In this document: positions 8,562 through 18,849 of the stretch, piece after piece
Numbering within the stretch: the first letter of the stretch is position 1
Layout: each line of letters opens with the position of its first letter
Source of the DNA: Diphasiastrum complanatum
Taxonomy: Eukaryota; Streptophyta; Lycopodiopsida; Lycopodiales; Lycopodiaceae
NCBI GenBank assembly: GCA_029204225.1
Contig: CM055105.1
Span: forward strand, 51,549,680-51,613,679
DNA length: 64,000 nt
Direction of reading: 5' to 3'
Program-made: the position numbers and the translations under genes
The notes under the pieces: generated by a model
Databases searched by the model: none
What the model saw: only the letters and a program-made list of their open reading frames with translations
What the model was told of the DNA's origin: nothing

Positions 8562-10706
8562 ATGGGATCTGCTGGAGCATACCTTCTAGAAGCTAGTGAG
8601 AGATTGAATTTTACAAATTATGCTATTTGGAAGGTCAGGATGGAGTCACTCTTGGTGCTCCAAGACCTTCATGAGTTCTTGATTGAAGATGAAGGTGAAC
8701 CTCTAGGTGCACAGGAGTTAGCTAGATACAAGAAGAGATCTAGGCTTGCACTTCATTGTGTGAAGATGAATGTGAGCAATGATTTGTTGAGAGAAGTATC
8801 AACATGTACTAGTGCTAAAGAGGCTTGGGAGTCTTTAAAATCAATCTATGAATCTAGTAACACTTCAAGAGTACTCATGCTTAGAAATCAAATTTTGCAA
8901 AGCATGAAGAGAAGTGAGGAGAGTGCACAAGATTATGTACTCATAATCAAGTCTCTAAATAGAGATTTGGCTTCCATTGGAGAGAATATTCATAATGGAG
9001 AGCTTGTACAAATTGTTCTTTATGGTCTAGGAGATGACTTTGCAAATTTGGTCCAAAATTTTGCCATCCAAGACACTTTGCCAACTATAGAAAAACTTCA
9101 TAGTGTATTAGTGGCTGAAGAGTGTAGGATGCTCCATGCAAAATCTAGGATGAGTTCCTTGTCTTTGCAGGATGGTGATGAGAAAGCCAATTTCTCATTC
9201 AAGGGCAAAAATAAGACCAACAGAAAGAAGAAACATCCAAAGGAGGCCAAAGAAGAGGATGATGCATCAAGTTCAAAGGACAACTCAAAGCTGAAATGCT
9301 TCTTTTGTGGAAAGAAGGGGCATTATGCATCTGAATGCTACAAGAGGCTAAGAGCACAAGTGGAGGAGGACAAACAAGGAAACCTTGCAAAAGAGGAGGA
9401 GGAGGATGAAGTAGATGTATTTTTTATGGCATCTACATCCTCACCAACAAGCAATAGCAATTCAAGAGACAGTTGGTGGATCGACAGTGGGGTTAGCTCC
9501 CACATGTCTTGTGAAAAGGATTTTTTCTCAACCTTACACTCTTTCAATGCTTCTAAAAAGTTTGTCTTTACTGCAAATGATGAAGAGTGTAGGATAGATG
9601 GTGTTGGTACCATCTCTTTGTGTCTAGAATCCTCAAAATGCATGGATCTAGAAAATTCCTTTATGTACCATCAATCACCAAGAATATGCTTAGTGTTGGT
9701 CTACTCTTTGGATGTTCACTTTAAGCATGGTGTCTGCTTCATCTTGAAGAATGATGTTTGCATTGCAAAGGGACTTAAACATGGAAGATTTTTTAAGTTG
9801 GAAGCTAGTGTTGCTTTTGAAAGAATGAGCTTGTCAAAGGAGGAGATCACTCAAGAGGAGATCTTGGAAAAGTGTGATCTTGCTTGCATTGAGGAGGAGC
9901 ATCAAAAGGAGGAATATCTTGAGGATCAGCCTCAAAGCTTGAGAGTTCCAAGGGAGTCCTCAATGACAATGGCCGAGTCATCAAATTGCATGCAAATTGT
10001 CTATTCAAGTGTGCATCTTGCAAAGGTGGTGAGCATTGGAGAGTCTACTATCTTTGAATATTTTTTGGAAAGTAGTAGTAGACATGAGGTGACTTGTTTC
10101 TTACCTTTAAGATCCATGGTGTTTATTACTTTGTATGACAAGACAATGAAATGGGATGCTTTGAAATCTACATTTGTTGTTGATAAAGCAATTTCATTGG
10201 ATAACTATTTTTGTAATAGTTTGAATAGAGTCATAAAAGATGAAACATCATTTGCTTTGGAAATCTTTGTGTCCACATGCTCTGTGCATGATCATTCCAA
10301 TGTAAGGACCAAAGATTATCCTATTTCAATGATAGGAATAATGGTAGTGTTTTGCTCTTCAAGTAGAGATTGTAGAATCTACTTGTTTTCCACCAAAGAA
10401 TTTGTCAATGGTGGAAATGTGATCTTTCAAGAGTGGAAGATTTGTAAACTTGAAGAAGAACCTTTGGATCACCACCTTATTCAATTCATTGATATTTTGG
10501 AGTCAAGTCAAGTGGAGAATCAAGCTCAAGACCCGAGGACTCCAAGAAGAATCTTGAGTATCAAGATGGAGCCATCAAGGCTCAATCATATGGATCAAGC
10601 AAGGCAAGTTGTCTTTGGCAACACTATGTATGCACTTAATAGTTTAATTGATGTATCTTCAAGTGCACAAAATGCCTTGGAATCCATGGCTTGGCATGAT
10701 GTATAG
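8562..10706 (+). CDS. RE2 Gag-protease protein with in-frame integrase relic
   Basis: An unbroken frame opens at 8538 (722 aa). The ATG at 8562 is preferred because it gives the short N-terminus of RE1 and RE6. Numbered from 8538: Gag to about 290 with a CCHC knuckle at C254, C257, H262 and C267; protease D316-S317-G318 in the context DSGVSSHM, with Val where relatives have Ala. The rest aligns only loosely with copia pol. Recognisable scraps are HFKHGVCFILKN (protease C-end), YSSVHLAKV (like HSDVH), VFITLYDKTMKW (like YATFIDDFSRYTW), FVNGGNVIFQE (like SRDVIFHE) and TPRRILSIKMEPSRLNHMD (IN-RT linker). The HHCC finger and integrase catalytic residues are gone and there is no RT, yet the frame stays open for over 2 kb. 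It may be a selected Gag-PR product or a recent, lucky open frame. Confidence 0.85.
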   Translation: MGSAGAYLLEASERLNFTNYAIWKVRMESLLVLQDLHEFLIEDEGEPLGAQELARYKKRSRLALHCVKMNVSNDLLREVSTCTSAKEAWESLKSIYESSNTSRVLMLRNQILQSMKRSEESAQDYVLIIKSLNRDLASIGENIHNGELVQIVLYGLGDDFANLVQNFAIQDTLPTIEKLHSVLVAEECRMLHAKSRMSSLSLQDGDEKANFSFKGKNKTNRKKKHPKEAKEEDDASSSKDNSKLKCFFCGKKGHYASECYKRLRAQVEEDKQGNLAKEEEEDEVDVFFMASTSSPTSNSNSRDSWWIDSGVSSHMSCEKDFFSTLHSFNASKKFVFTANDEECRIDGVGTISLCLESSKCMDLENSFMYHQSPRICLVLVYSLDVHFKHGVCFILKNDVCIAKGLKHGRFFKLEASVAFERMSLSKEEITQEEILEKCDLACIEEEHQKEEYLEDQPQSLRVPRESSMTMAESSNCMQIVYSSVHLAKVVSIGESTIFEYFLESSSRHEVTCFLPLRSMVFITLYDKTMKWDALKSTFVVDKAISLDNYFCNSLNRVIKDETSFALEIFVSTCSVHDHSNVRTKDYPISMIGIMVVFCSSSRDCRIYLFSTKEFVNGGNVIFQEWKICKLEEEPLDHHLIQFIDILESSQVENQAQDPRTPRRILSIKMEPSRLNHMDQARQVVFGNTMYALNSLIDVSSSAQNALESMAWHDV

Positions 10707-10917
10707 TTTTTGAAGTGTGCTACATGTATATAGACACATTTGTGGAACATCTTGTAAGGGATCCTTTAAGAGGCGGTGAAAGATCCTTCATGGACATCAT
10801 TCTCTATTGGAGTCTCAAAAGTTCCTTGTTTGTAGCTGGATATTTTAGACACTTCTAAAAGCTTTCATTCATCTATCAAGAGAGTTGTAAATAGATCAAG
10901 CTAAATTTGAGGAGGAG
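10707..10917 (+). other. RE2 3' untranslated region and polypurine tract
   Basis: The short segment contains GGTGAAAGATCCTTCATGGACATCA (10775-10799), a scrap of RT coding sequence (GDERSFMDIT in relatives), showing that an internal deletion removed RT. The tract GAGGAGGAG (10909-10917) precedes the 3' LTR. Confidence 0.8.
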
Positions 10918-11619
10918 TGTGGAGAATTGCCAAAAATTGGCAAATCTAGCTTGATCAAAAACCATGTAGAATAGTGTAAATTGTATACACAAGTGGGTCC
11001 CACACATGTGAGGCCATGATGCCACATGGGAAACCCATCCTAATGTAGGTTAGGTCAAGTCAAGAGAGTTGGTCATGTCTATTTGGTGGTCATCCCTACT
11101 TTATAGGATCTACACCTACGTTTAAAGTGAAAATTTGACCTACTAGCTACCTACCAAGCATAACTCTAGGAAATAGACTAGGGTTTTCATTTTAGGTCAA
11201 GGAGAGTGAGTTAACTTCCTTATTACATGCTGGAAATCCACCTAACTTCAAGAAGGAAGTCGAATTTTCTATGTATTTCCTCTCTCCATAGTGAGAAGAT
11301 AGAAAAATTTTGGAGCTCATTGGCAATCTCAAGCCAGTTCACTATGTACATTGAGTTTTTGTGATCCAAATGAAACCAAATCAATTTCTACTTGTTTCTC
11401 AGGTTGAAGGCCGTACTACAGCCTGTAGTACACATGTGTGGGCTCGGATTTCAATTTTTATCAATGCTTTTGATTGTTAATGCTTGTTGTTTGTCAAATT
11501 GCCAATCTAGATCAACTTTTTTGTGTCTAGTTTTTTGATAGATTGTTAAGCAAGCATCCAATCACTCTTGTGGATCTTTTGTAGATCCATTTATGGTCCT
11601 AAAGTACAGTACTTTCACA
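10918..11619 (+). repeat. RE2 3' LTR
   Basis: 702 bp, same ends as the 5' LTR, followed by the AAAGA TSD. Confidence 0.93.
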
Positions 11620-12212
11620 AAAGAGTGTACATTTAAATGAATGATTTCCTCTTTTGTCATAGCAATTTTATCATCCAACTTAAACAAACTACCTTGTTTA
11701 ACACCATTTGCTATGCAAATACCATTCTTCATGATGGAACAAACTCCATGCTTGAAGTGGACATCTAAACCATCATCCATTAGTTGTCCAACACTAAGCA
11801 AGCTCTTGGTAATTAATGGTACAAAAAGGACATTGTCTAGATCCATCCTTTTGCTAGATCCTAGACTTAATGAGATGGTACCAATACCATTTATCTTACA
11901 TTCTAGAAAAAAATTTATTAGCACCATTGAAAGAGTGTAAGGTTGAGAATGTGTCCTTTTGAAAAGGCATGTGGGATCTAGACTCACTATCAATCCAACA
12001 AGTGTCCTTTGAGTTGCTTTTTCTTGTTCGAGTGGATGTAGATGCCATCAAAGATGAGATATCCTCATCTCCATCCTCTTCATATGCAAGGTTCCCTTGT
12101 TTGTCCTCCTCCTGTTTTTCTCTTAGCCTCTTGTAGTATTCGGATGCATAATCCCCCTTCTTTCCACAAAAGAAACATTTTTGCTTTGACTTGTCCTTTG
12201 AGCAGTACAAAG
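11620..12212 (-). pseudogene. RE0 gag end and protease remnant
   Basis: On the minus strand this reads as a zinc-knuckle region (CFFCGKKGDYASEYYKR) in which the His and last Cys of CCHC are replaced by Asp and Tyr. An acidic linker follows, then the protease site as DTCWIDSESRSHM, with Gly of DSG replaced by Glu, then the conserved protease tail (LLSVGQLMDDGLDVHFKHG). Two frames are needed (break near 11900-11990). The N-terminal half of gag, leader and primer site are missing: gag joins directly to the LTR at 12212/12213. Confidence 0.85.
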
Positions 12213-12688
12213 TGTGAAAGTATAGTACATTGGGGACCAAAAATGTATCTTAAAAGATCCACTAGAGTTATTATTTGCTTTCTTACAAATCTATTAGAAA
12301 CGTAGTTAGGAAAAACTTGATCTAGATTGGCAGGTTCACAAACAACAAGCATTGATAATGAAAATACAGATTATTGACACAAATCTGAGTTGGCACATGT
12401 GTACTATAGGCTGTAGTACGGCCTACAAGCTGAGTTTGAAGTGTTCAAAGTGTTGGCTCAAAAACCAATGTACATGAGAGTAGAAATTTTCACGTTAAAC
12501 TTAGGTGTAGGTCCTATAAAATAGGGATGACAAACAAATAGACATGACCAACTCTCTGGACTTGAACTAACCTACATTAGGAGTGGGTTCCATGTGGAAT
12601 CTTGGTTTTCCATGTTAGGAACCCAATTATACACAATATTTACAAAGTTCTACATGGCTAGATTTGCCAAGTTAGGCTATTTTCCACA
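12213..12688 (-). repeat. Minus-strand LTR, probably the 5' LTR of RE0
   Basis: 476 bp; in its own orientation TGTGGAAAATAGCC...ATACTTTCACA. It is homologous to the RE2 LTR but lacks about 220 bp from the middle. CAAAG stands on both sides (12208-12212 and 12689-12693). That could mean a separate solo-LTR insertion. The simpler reading is RE0's own 5' LTR, with a deletion running from the primer site into gag and a chance 5-base match. Confidence 0.7.
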
Positions 12689-14660
12689 CAAAGAATCAAG
12701 AGGCTACTTCAAGTACCAAGTTTGAAAATTCTGTGGCTAAGTACATGAGCAAGTAAGCTTGTTTGTTAGAGAAACATTCGGGCAACTCGTGTGAATTGAA
12801 TGTAATTTTGGCCGACTTTGTCCTACATTGTGGTATGACATTTTTGGTTGGGTAGCAAGCTTAAGACATTATTTTGTGTATTCATCACATACAAGGAAGT
12901 TGTAGTGACTACAACAATAATACTTCTATATACCTATGTACAACATGTAGTAAGGCATAACACAATTAGGGTGTATGATGTGGATAGAAAATCTAAAAGA
13001 TGCAATTGATTTTTGAGCTTATACGTTTTTTTAGATATCATATTTGTGAGTATGAATAGTTTCTAACAAAAAAATCTCTTAACAATTTTGAAATTCTTTG
13101 CAATGCACATCATTTAGTGATGCATTGTAACCTAAATTGTTATGGAAGATTTATAAGTAAAATTTTCTTTGTGACCAATGTTCGAGGATGGAAAAAGATC
13201 CACAATAAAATTATAATGCTAGTGAGTAAGTTCTCTACTAACTATTGGATCTACTTATTTTTTAGTAAATCTCTATTGATTATTATCTTCTGAATACTAG
13301 ATATATTTCTCAAACATGTTTGACCTATCCATGTCATGCTATATTCTACAATTGAACTTGGTGCTGGGATAGTCTACTCAATTCCATGACTTACATTATC
13401 AACAAGCTAACATTAACATTGTAATAGGTAAATAAATAGAAAACATCGTCATTTGGAAAAGAATTGAATATATTCCAATTTGATGATATTTTCTAATGTT
13501 TGTTATAAGATTCACCTAAAGACGAAAGATGTTTTGGTTGCTTTGTGAATTGCAAGCAAAGAATCAAGAGGCTACCTCAAGTACCAAGTTTGAAAATTGT
13601 ATTGCAAAGTGCATGAGCAAGTGAAGCTTGTTTGCTACATTAACATTCTAGTGCGTCGACTAAATTTAATCTATTTCTCGGCTGACACTCACGTACATGA
13701 TACATAGAACGTTTTTGGTTCGGATAGCCAATTTAAACCAATATTCACATATAAGGAAGCGGTAGTAACTGCAACAATAATACTTCTATTCCTTTGTAGA
13801 GCATGTAATATGGCATAACATAATCAGCGTACATATGTTGAAAAACCATCTTATTATACACAATATTTACAAAGTTCTACATGGCTAGATTTGCCAAGTT
13901 AGGCTATTTTCCACACAAAGAATCAAGAGGCTACTTCAAGTACCAAGTTTGAAAATTCTGTGGCTAAGTACATGAGCAAGTAAGCTTGTTTGTTAGAGAA
14001 ACATTCGGGCAACTCGTGTGAATTGAATGTAATTTTGGCCGACTTTGTCCTACATTGTAGTATGACATTTTTGGTTGGGTAGCAAGCTGAAGACATTATT
14101 TTGTGTATTCATCACATACAAGGAAGTTGTAGTGACTACAACAATAATACTTCTATATACCTATGTACAACATGTAGTAAGGCATAACACAATTAGGGTG
14201 TATGATGTGGATAGAAAATCTAGAAGATGCAATTGATTTTTGAGCTTATACGTTTTTTTTAGATATCATATTTGTGAGCAAGAATAGTTTCTAACAAAAA
14301 AATCTTTTAACAAATTTGAAATTCTTTGCAATGCACATCATTTAGTGATGCATTGTAACCTAAATTGTTATGGAAGATTTATAAGTAAAATTTTCTTTGT
14401 GACCAATGTTCGAGGATGGAAAAAGATCCACAATAAAATTATAATGTTAGTGAGTAAACGTTCTCTAGTAACTATTGGATCTACTTATTTTTTAGTAAAT
14501 CTCTATTGATTACTATCTTTTGAATACTAGATGTATTTCTCAAACAAGTTTGACCTATCCATGTCATGCTATATTCTACAATTGAACTTGGTGCTAGTAT
14601 AGTCTACTTGATTCCATGACTTACATTATCACTTCTACTCCTTTGTAGAGCATGTAATAT
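12689..14660. repeat. Satellite array, block 1 (alpha-beta-alpha-beta, rearranged)
   Basis: Alpha begins at 12689 and beta at about 13550, giving a unit near 0.86 kb. Recognition strings are AAAGAATCAAGAGGCTAC at unit starts and CATGTCATGCTATATT further on. A second alpha starts at 13916, preceded by 63 bp of LTR tail (13853-13915) identical in position to 12626-12688. So a 1227-bp segment crossing the LTR/satellite border was duplicated in tandem. Near 14630 alpha jumps to the middle of beta. No coding potential seen. Confidence 0.88.
13853..13915 (-). repeat. Duplicated LTR tail inside the satellite
   Basis: 63 bp matching 12626-12688, the outer end of the RE0 LTR, followed by the same satellite sequence. 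It marks the start of the second copy of a 1227-bp tandem duplication. Confidence 0.9.
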
Positions 14661-16240
14661 TGTTGAAATTTCACAATTCTAGCTTGACTATTTCTGGTCA
14701 CATGCATTGTAATTGGCAAGAAGGCGATGTAAATAGATGCCACACGTGCCAAATCACATAGGATGCTTTCCAAAAACTTCATTCCTCATATTACATTGTG
14801 ATAGCATCTTTGAAATGAGGCCAAAGTGTGCTTAGATAAGCTAGAGAAATTCTAGGAGCTAGAAATAGCATGTTTTACATTGTTTTTAAATCTTGAGATC
14901 TTGACCCCATATTAAAGTGGATCCAATGACCTATTAGGTTAGATATTAGGGCTAGGCTATGATAAGTACAGAGATCCCCTAAAACGTTCAGATCCAAGCT
15001 TGAAATGTATAAATGTATGATGGGATCCCCATCCAAATATGATAAAATATCGTTGCTTTGAATTTCTTGTCTTGAGCGGAGTATATTCTAGTGACAGATC
15101 CACATGAGGATGATCAAGCTTTGTCATCAGTACAATAGTATAGTAACAAACCACACAATGACAATAACAAAGCTGGAGATGGCGCCAACCCTGCTGGAGA
15201 TAGAGATGGCGCTAAACACTTGTTTGACCTTGGAGATAGAGATGGCGTAGACTTTGTTTCAGAGATGTCACTCCTATTTCAAATTTTTGAGTGTTCCCAA
15301 CTTTTGGGAGGGAATACTTCATCATTTTGAAAATTATATTTTAACTATGGTTAAGCACCAGTAAAGTTTGATGTGACTAAACTAAGGTGCATTTATTTAC
15401 ATGGAAAGTAGTGTAGGCAGATGCGTAAAGAAGTTAGAAAATTATATTAAAATTACTTTAAAGTTATTTTTCTCTATCCTACATGGCATTTCTTATAGGG
15501 CCCATTTTGAGCCCATATTTTCTCTAATGTATTATTGATCCAGGATAGAAATTTCACAATTCTAGCTTGACCATTTTTGGTCACATGCATTGTAAGTGGC
15601 AAGAAGGCGATGTAAATAGATGCTGCATGTGCCAACTCACATAGGATGCTTTCCAAAGACTTCATTCCTCATATTACATTGTGATGGAATTTTTGAAATG
15701 AGGCCAAAGTGTTCTTATATAAGCTAGAGAAATCCTAGGAGCTAAAAATAGCATGTTTAATACTGTTTTTGGATCTTGAGATCTTGACTCCATATTAGGG
15801 TGGATCCAATGACCTATGAGGTTAGATGTTAGGGTTAGGTTATGATAAGTAAAAATATGCCCTAAAACGTTCATATCCAAGCTTGAAATGTATAAATGTA
15901 TGATGGGATCTCCATCCAAATATGAAAAAAAAAATCGAGTTTTTCCACTTCTATCAACATTGTCTTTTGGTGGTGAGTTCTAGCTATTGGATGTGAGTGT
16001 TTCTATGCATTAATTGCTTGGTTTGGAAGGTACTTAACATGTTTATAGGTCTGATAAGATTGATGTACTTTACTTCATTTGATCAAATCTATGTGCCTAA
16101 TGTGGAGTTAAATGTCAAATTTGCTAGTTTTGGTGATTAGTCTTGATTCTAGCTCGTAGTTTGGATCTAGATATTTGATTTTTGCATCCTCCATCACTTT
16201 TAGGAATGATTGGGATTCATTTTGCTGTAAATTTTTGTCA
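14661..16240 (+). mobile_element. RE4: internally deleted copia-type element
   Basis: Flanked by AATAT (14656-14660 and 16241-16245) within a beta satellite unit. The left LTR is preserved for 14661 to about 15045 and the right one from about 15548 to 16240 (ends in TTTTTGTCA). Both belong to the LTR family of RE5. The right LTR has lost its first bases and the polypurine tract: TTATTGATCCAGGATAG runs straight into AAATTTCAC. No gag or pol is left. Confidence 0.88.
15046..15547. other. RE4 non-LTR filler with a 16-bp microrepeat
   Basis: About 500 bp between the LTR parts. It holds three copies of a GGAGATAGAGATGGCG-like word (15175-15184 shortened, 15195-15210 and 15232-15247). The last 20 bases resemble the 3' internal end of RE5; the origin of the rest is unknown. 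No ORF worth naming. Confidence 0.55.
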
Positions 16241-18016
16241 AATATGACAAAACATAATCAGCATATGTATGTTGAAAAACCATCTCAAAGACATCATGTA
16301 GTGAGGCATTGTGACCTAAATTGACATGCCAGATTTATAAGCCAAATTTTCTATGTGAATGATATTGAGGATGTAAAATATCCACAACACAAATTTACTA
16401 TTACTGAACTTAAATTTCCTACTAACTATTGGATCAACTTTTTGTTTTTATTAAACATGGTTGTTCATTATTGTCTTTGAGATGCTAGATATATTTTTCA
16501 AACAAGGTCGACCTACCCATGTCATGCTATATTTTGCAATTGAACTTGGTGCTGGGGTAGTCCACTCGATTCCATGTCTTACGTTATCATCAAGTTAACA
16601 CCTTTTAATTAAAAAATAAAAAATCGTAACATTTTTCAAAGGATTGAATAAATTCCATTTTGAATCTATTTTTTCAATCTTTCTTATAAATGTATCTAAA
16701 CAAGAATGATGCTCTTGTTGCTTTGTGAATTGCAAGACAAAGAATCAAGAGACTACCTCAAGCACCAAGTTTGAAAACTGTAAAGCTAAGTACATGAGCA
16801 AGTGGGGCTTCTTTGTTAGAACAAACATTCTAGCAAGTCCAGTGAATTTAATCTACTTCTTGGCTTACATTCTCCTACATTGTAAGTATCACATTTCTGG
16901 CTTGGATAGCCAATTTAACATAGTATATTTTGTGTTCATCACATACAAAAAAGTTGTAGTAACTCCAATTATGCTATTTATATTCCTTCTTAGAGCATGT
17001 AGTAAGGCATAATATAATTAGGATATACGATGTTGAAAAACAATCTAAAAAATAGAACATATTTATATATTCTGAGGTTTTAATTTTTCACTTGATATCA
17101 TTTTTGTGAGCAACAATAGTTTCTAACAAAAAAGCTATTAAGAATATTTAAATCCTTTGCAATGCACATCATTTAGAGAAGCATTGTAATCTAAATTGTC
17201 ATGCAAGATTTATATGTAAAATTGTCTTTATAAACTATGTTTGAGGATGAAAAACAATCCTGAATTCTTAGTGAGTAAAAATTCTCTACTAACTACTGGA
17301 TCTACTTATTTTTGAAAAAAATGTTATTTATTATTCTCTTTTAAATACTAGATATAGTTCTCAAGCAAGCAAGACCTATCCATGTCATACTAAATTTGCA
17401 ATTGAACTTGGTACTGGGGTAGTCTACTCAATTCCATGCCTTATTACATTATCATCAAGTTAACACATTTTAATAAATAAAAAAATAACCTTTTTTATAA
17501 CATACATATACATAAGCACAAATGATGTGTCCCTTTCTTTGTGAATTGAAAGAGAAAGAATCAAGAGGCTACCTCAAGTACCAAGTTTGAAATTTCTATA
17601 GCCAAGTACATGAGCAAGTAGGCTTGTTTGTTAGAGAAACATTCTAGCAATTCGTATGAATTGAATGTAATTTTGGCTTAAATAACTTTTTTTATAACAT
17701 ACATATACATAAGCACAAATGATGTGTCCGTTGCTTTGTGAATTGAAAGACAAAAAATCAAGAGGCTACCTCAAGTAACAAGTTTAAAAATTCTATAGCT
17801 AAGTACATGAGCAAGTAAGCTTGTTAGTTAGAAAAACATTTTGGCAACTCGTGTGAATTGAATGTAATTTTGGCTTACTTTGTCCTACATTGTAGTATGA
17901 CATTTTTGGTTGGGTAGCAAGTTTAAGACATTATTTTGTGTATTCATCACATACAAGGAAGTTGTAGTGACTACAACAATAATACTTCTATATACCTATG
18001 TACAACATGTAGTAAG
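16241..18016. repeat. Satellite array, block 2 (beta-gamma-alpha)
   Basis: Beta resumes after RE4, gamma starts near 16725, and alpha starts near 17545 and again, after a short deletion, near 17745. Order and units agree with the block at 59180-64000. Alpha is cut at 18016 by RE5 and resumes at 28154. Confidence 0.88.
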
Positions 18017-18706
18017 TGACAAAATTTTACAGCAAATTCAATCCCAAAAGTGATGGAGGATGCACAAATAAAAGATCTAGATCCAGATTATGAGCTAGAA
18101 TCAAGACTAGTTACCAAAACTAGCGAATTTGGCATTTAACTCCACATTAGGCACATAGATTTGATCAAATGAACCAAAGTAAAGTACAACAAGCTTCTCA
18201 GACCTGTAAACAAGTTCAGCACCTTCCAATCCAAGCAATCAATGCATAATAGCACTCACGTCCAATAGCTAGAACTCGCCACCAAAAGACAATGATGATG
18301 GAAGTGAAAAAACTCGATTTTTCTTGATTTTTGGATGGAAATCCCATCATACATTTATACTTTTCAAGCTCAGATATGAGCATATTAGGGCACCTCTGAA
18401 CTTATCATACCCCAACCCTAACATCTAGCCTAATAGGTCATTGGAGCTACCCTAACTTGGGGTCAAGATCTCGAGATCCCAAAACAATGAAAAACATGCT
18501 ATTTTTAGCTCCTATTTTCTCTCTAGCTTATCAAAGCACTATTTGGACTCACTCCAAAGGTGCCAATCATATGCTAGGTTAGGAGTGAGACTTACAAAGA
18601 GTATCCTATGCTATTTGGCATGTGTGACAAGCCACAACATGACCATAATACAATTTACAAGCCATATGGCCAAAATTGGTCAAGGTAGAATTGTGAAATT
18701 TTAACA
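18017..18706 (-). repeat. RE5 3' LTR
   Basis: 690 bp; in its own orientation TGTTAAAATTTCACAATTC...AAAATTTTGTCA. On the plus strand it is followed by CTCCTCCTCACAAT (18707-18720), the complement of the polypurine tract. Confidence 0.92.
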
Positions 18707-18849
18707 CTCCTCCTCACAATTTAGCTTGATGAGACTATCTTGGATCAATAATCAATACATGGATAAGAACAATATAACTTCCAGGTTCTTGTTTTATTGA
18801 GTGACTATGATCACTCATCATGATAAGAGTATGATTTGAGCTCCAAGTT

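Larger units (their letters stand above)
7058..11619 (+). mobile_element. RE2: LTR-bounded non-autonomous copia element lacking RT
   Basis: LTRs at 7058-7756 and 10918-11619, primer site, polypurine tract and TSD AAAGA (7053-7057 and 11620-11624) define a complete insertion of 4562 bp. Its one ORF covers Gag, protease and a shortened integrase relic; reverse transcriptase and RNase H are absent. The LTRs differ at roughly 20-25 sites by eye, so it is older than RE1. It landed in the integrase-equivalent part of RE0, in opposite orientation. Confidence 0.93.
1..12688 (-). mobile_element. RE0: old minus-strand Ty1/copia element, split by RE1 and RE2
   Basis: A minus-strand copia element whose pieces are 12213-12688 (5' LTR), 11620-12212 (gag end and protease), 6481-7057 (degraded integrase and 3' part) and 1-44 (3' untranslated end). 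Removing RE1 and RE2 with one copy of each TSD makes the pieces contiguous. The 3' LTR should lie just left of the window: the homologous stretch at 30060-30170 reaches its polypurine tract about 60 bases beyond the point equal to base 1. Its open frames and gag relic are of the RE2 kind, so it was probably a non-autonomous relative. The boundary on the right is satellite DNA. Confidence 0.75.

Noticed and set aside
12213-12688. Certain solo LTR
   Set aside because: CAAAG on both sides fits a TSD, but the neighbouring RE0 gag and the matching LTR family make an internal deletion of RE0 more likely; kept only as an alternative.
16725-17012. 95-codon frame in satellite gamma
   Set aside because: Lies entirely in satellite repeat and is not kept open in the other gamma copies.
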